From Xanthobacteraceae bacterium (lineage in GTDB: Bacteria > Pseudomonadota > Alphaproteobacteria > Rhizobiales > Xanthobacteraceae): a DNA stretch of 7,045 nt. The notes beneath the pieces are model-generated. The model was not told the origin of the DNA. It saw only the letters and a list, made by a program, of their open reading frames with translations, and did no database searches. A program made the position numbers and the translations under genes. How positions within the stretch are numbered: the first letter of the stretch is position 1; every line of letters begins with the position of its first letter. Shown here piece by piece: positions 4,984 to 7,045 of this stretch. The stretch is taken from NCBI GenBank assembly GCA_030039655.1, contig JASHVC010000023.1, positions 1 to 7,045 on the forward strand, given 5' to 3'.

Positions 4984-7045
4984 ATGTCGACCTATCGCCT
5001 AAATCAGCTGTTCTCACCGCGGTCCGTAGCCGTCGTGGGCGCGAGTCCGCGCGAGACATCGCCCGGTCACGCGGTTTTGCGGAATCTCCGACGCGGCGGA
5101 TTTGCGGGAGAGATTTCACTGATCAATCCGCATTACGACGAGATTGAGGGCGTCCACGCCGTCAAATCGTATCAAGCGCTTCCCGACCCACCGGACCTCG
5201 CGGTCATCGCAGTCCCGCCGCAAGCCGTCCCAGCGACCGTGGCGGAAGCCGGCGCCAAGGGTACTCCAGCCGCGATCATCATCACCGCCGGGCTCGGTCA
5301 TGGGCCGGCCTCGCTGGCCGAGCGCGCTGAAAAAGCAGCCCGCGCAACGGGCATGCGCCTTGTCGGCCCTAATTGCCTCGGCGTTCTGCTGCCAGGCGGC
5401 ATGCTCAATGCCAGCTTTGCGGCAGCGATGCCGCGCGGCGGCGACCTCGCACTGATTTCCCAATCAGGCGCCATCGCGGCCGGGCTGGTCCAATGGGCCG
5501 CGACACACGAGGTCGGATTCTCGGCGGTTGTTTCGATCGGCGATAGCATCGATGTCGACTTCGCCGACCTGCTCGATTACTTCGCCCTGGATCGCGGCAC
5601 GCGCGCGATCCTTCTCTACATCGAGTCGATCAAAGACGCGCGCAAGTTCATGACAGCGGCGCGAGCAGCGGCGCGCGCCAAGCCGGTACTGGTGGTCAAA
5701 TCCGGCCGCAACGCCCAAGGCGCCAAAGCTGCGTTGACGCATACGGGGGCGCTTGCCGGTTCGGATGCGGTCTATGACGCCGCGTTCCGCCGCGCCGGGC
5801 TGTTGCGTGTGCTCGATCTCGACGAGCTGTTTGCCGCCGCTGAAACGCTCGGACACTTGACGACGTTGCCGGGCAAAAGGCTTTCGATCCTGACCAATGG
5901 CGGCGGCATCGGCGTGCTTGCCGTCGATCGTCTCGCCGATCTTGGCGGCGACACCGCCAACATTTCCGCGGCGACCATGAAAAAGCTCGACGCCGTGCTA
6001 CCGCCGATCTGGTCGCGCGCCAACCCGGTCGACATCGCCGGCGACGCCGATGCCGCGCGCTACGCCGTCGCGCTCGAGCAGTTGCTCGCCGATGACGCAA
6101 ACGATGCAGTTCTGGTCATGAACGTGCCGACGGCACTTGCCTCTCCGCTCGACGCAGCGAAGTCGGTCATTGGTGTGACGCAAACCTATCGGACCGGTCG
6201 CCCTTCGCTAAAGCCAGTGTTTGCCGTGTGGGTCGGCGGCAGTTCTGCGGCCGAGGAAGCGTTCGATGCTGCCAATATTCCGAGCTACGCCACGGAAGCG
6301 GACGCGGTTGGGGGCTTTATGCACTTGGTGCGCTACGGCCAGTCCCGCGAATTGCTGATGGCGACGCCGCCCAGTCTGCCGCAGGACTTTGCGGCCGATG
6401 CGACGGCCGTCCGGCCGGTCATCGAGGGAGTACTGCGCGAGCAGCGTAGCTGGCTCAATCCGGTGGAGCTGACGCGGGTCTTTTCGGCCTATGGAATTCC
6501 GATCACGCCCGCCACGCTCGCCCGCGATCCGGATGAAGCCGTCACGTCGGCAAAGCTGTACCTCGCCGTCGGCACGCCGGTCGTCCTGAAGATTCAGTCA
6601 CCCGACATCGTCCACAAATCCGAAGTCGGCGGGGTGCGACTAGGCCTCGCCAATGAGCGCGCGGTGCACGATGCCGCAGCCGATATCCTGCGCCAAGCCC
6701 GTGCCGCCAAGCCCGACGCGCGCATCAGCGGCGTCACGGTCTTTCCGATGATCGTCCGGCCGAAGGCACGCGAACTTATCGCCGGCGTCGCTGATGATCC
6801 GACGTTCGGTCCGGTCATCGTTTTCGGCCAAGGCGGAACGGCCGTGGAGGTAATCAGCGACAAGGCGCTGGCACTGCCGCCGCTCGATCTCGCCCTCGCC
6901 CGCGGGCTGATTGCGCGCACACGGGTCTCCCGCATTCTCAAAGCCTACCGCAATGTGCCTGCGGCCGACGAGCGCGCCATCGAGCTTTTGTTGGTGAAGT
7001 TGGCGCAGCTCGCGGCCGATTTTCCGGAGATTCGCGAGATCGACC
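4984..7045 (+). CDS. ADP-forming acyl-CoA (acetate-CoA ligase type) synthetase, alpha-beta fusion, 3' end off window
   Basis: This enzyme interconverts acyl-CoA + ADP + phosphate with acid + CoA + ATP, allowing substrate-level ATP formation or acid activation. 687 residues are visible. Order: a CoA-binding Rossmann domain (SVAVVGAS, 14-21; GPNCLG, 128-133); a succinyl-CoA-ligase-like domain (SQSGA, 159-163; E214; THTGALAGSD with the phosphohistidine candidate H253; TNGGGIG, 304-310); then an ATP-grasp domain from about 487 (LKIQSPDIVHKSEVGGV with K536 and the second histidine H544). Both histidines used for phosphoryl transfer in ADP-forming acetyl-CoA synthetases are present, unlike PatZ-type acetyltransferases that lack the first, so catalysis looks intact. 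The visible part ends FPEIREID near the end of the ATP-grasp domain; whether the protein stops near 700 residues or continues into a GNAT acetyltransferase domain is not visible. ATG 4984 begins right before the conserved LFSPRSVAVVG block, but no clear ribosome binding site precedes it. Substrate is unknown. Confidence 0.93.
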   Translation, partial: MSTYRLNQLFSPRSVAVVGASPRETSPGHAVLRNLRRGGFAGEISLINPHYDEIEGVHAVKSYQALPDPPDLAVIAVPPQAVPATVAEAGAKGTPAAIIITAGLGHGPASLAERAEKAARATGMRLVGPNCLGVLLPGGMLNASFAAAMPRGGDLALISQSGAIAAGLVQWAATHEVGFSAVVSIGDSIDVDFADLLDYFALDRGTRAILLYIESIKDARKFMTAARAAARAKPVLVVKSGRNAQGAKAALTHTGALAGSDAVYDAAFRRAGLLRVLDLDELFAAAETLGHLTTLPGKRLSILTNGGGIGVLAVDRLADLGGDTANISAATMKKLDAVLPPIWSRANPVDIAGDADAARYAVALEQLLADDANDAVLVMNVPTALASPLDAAKSVIGVTQTYRTGRPSLKPVFAVWVGGSSAAEEAFDAANIPSYATEADAVGGFMHLVRYGQSRELLMATPPSLPQDFAADATAVRPVIEGVLREQRSWLNPVELTRVFSAYGIPITPATLARDPDEAVTSAKLYLAVGTPVVLKIQSPDIVHKSEVGGVRLGLANERAVHDAAADILRQARAAKPDARISGVTVFPMIVRPKARELIAGVADDPTFGPVIVFGQGGTAVEVISDKALALPPLDLALARGLIARTRVSRILKAYRNVPAADERAIELLLVKLAQLAADFPEIREID

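Noticed and set aside
5116..6941. Several long minus-strand frames opposite the acyl-CoA synthetase
   Set aside because: They are arginine- and alanine-rich low-complexity translations of the GC-rich complementary strand, with no family resemblance.

Overview
The window looks like the chromosome of an alphaproteobacterium able to live at low oxygen on nitrogen oxides, probably a rhizobial-type one. The gene content (NarK-type nitrate transporter, NnrS, DoxX, zinc alcohol dehydrogenase, ADP-forming acyl-CoA synthetase) and three FNR/FixK-type boxes (TTGAT-N4-ATCAA) point that way. Genus and species cannot be fixed from the sequence alone.

Layout. 3-677 (minus) is the N-terminal half of a NarK-family nitrate/nitrite transporter that runs off the left edge, with a perfect FNR/FixK-type palindrome (795-808) upstream. 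866-1339 (minus) encodes a small four-helix CopD-like membrane protein. It is divergent, across 153 bp, from nnrS (1493-2698, plus), a 12-helix-class haem/copper membrane protein linked to nitric oxide. 2835-3827 (plus) is a zinc-dependent alcohol dehydrogenase. 3828-4217 is a gene-poor stretch. 4218-4283 carries two FNR/FixK-type boxes whose centres are 52 bp apart, in front of a DoxX-family membrane protein (4356-4847, plus), which is closed by a strong intrinsic terminator (4883-4912). 4984-7045 (plus) is a single-chain ADP-forming acyl-CoA synthetase cut by the right edge.

How the parts fit. Nitrate uptake (narK) and nitric-oxide-associated membrane proteins (nnrS and its divergent neighbour) belong to denitrification or nitrate respiration. 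The alcohol dehydrogenase and ADP-forming acyl-CoA synthetase are typical of redox balancing and substrate-level ATP formation when oxygen is short. The FNR/FixK-type boxes on narK and doxX suggest that at least these two belong to one oxygen-responsive regulon. No such box is visible in front of nnrS, the alcohol dehydrogenase or the synthetase.

Most notable signal: the paired boxes in front of doxX. If the proximal one sits at -41.5, the distal one falls at -93.5, a spacing known for synergistic CRP/FNR-family activation. This makes an otherwise obscure DoxX protein a candidate strongly induced anaerobic function. No CRISPR array, insertion sequence, tRNA or rRNA was seen.
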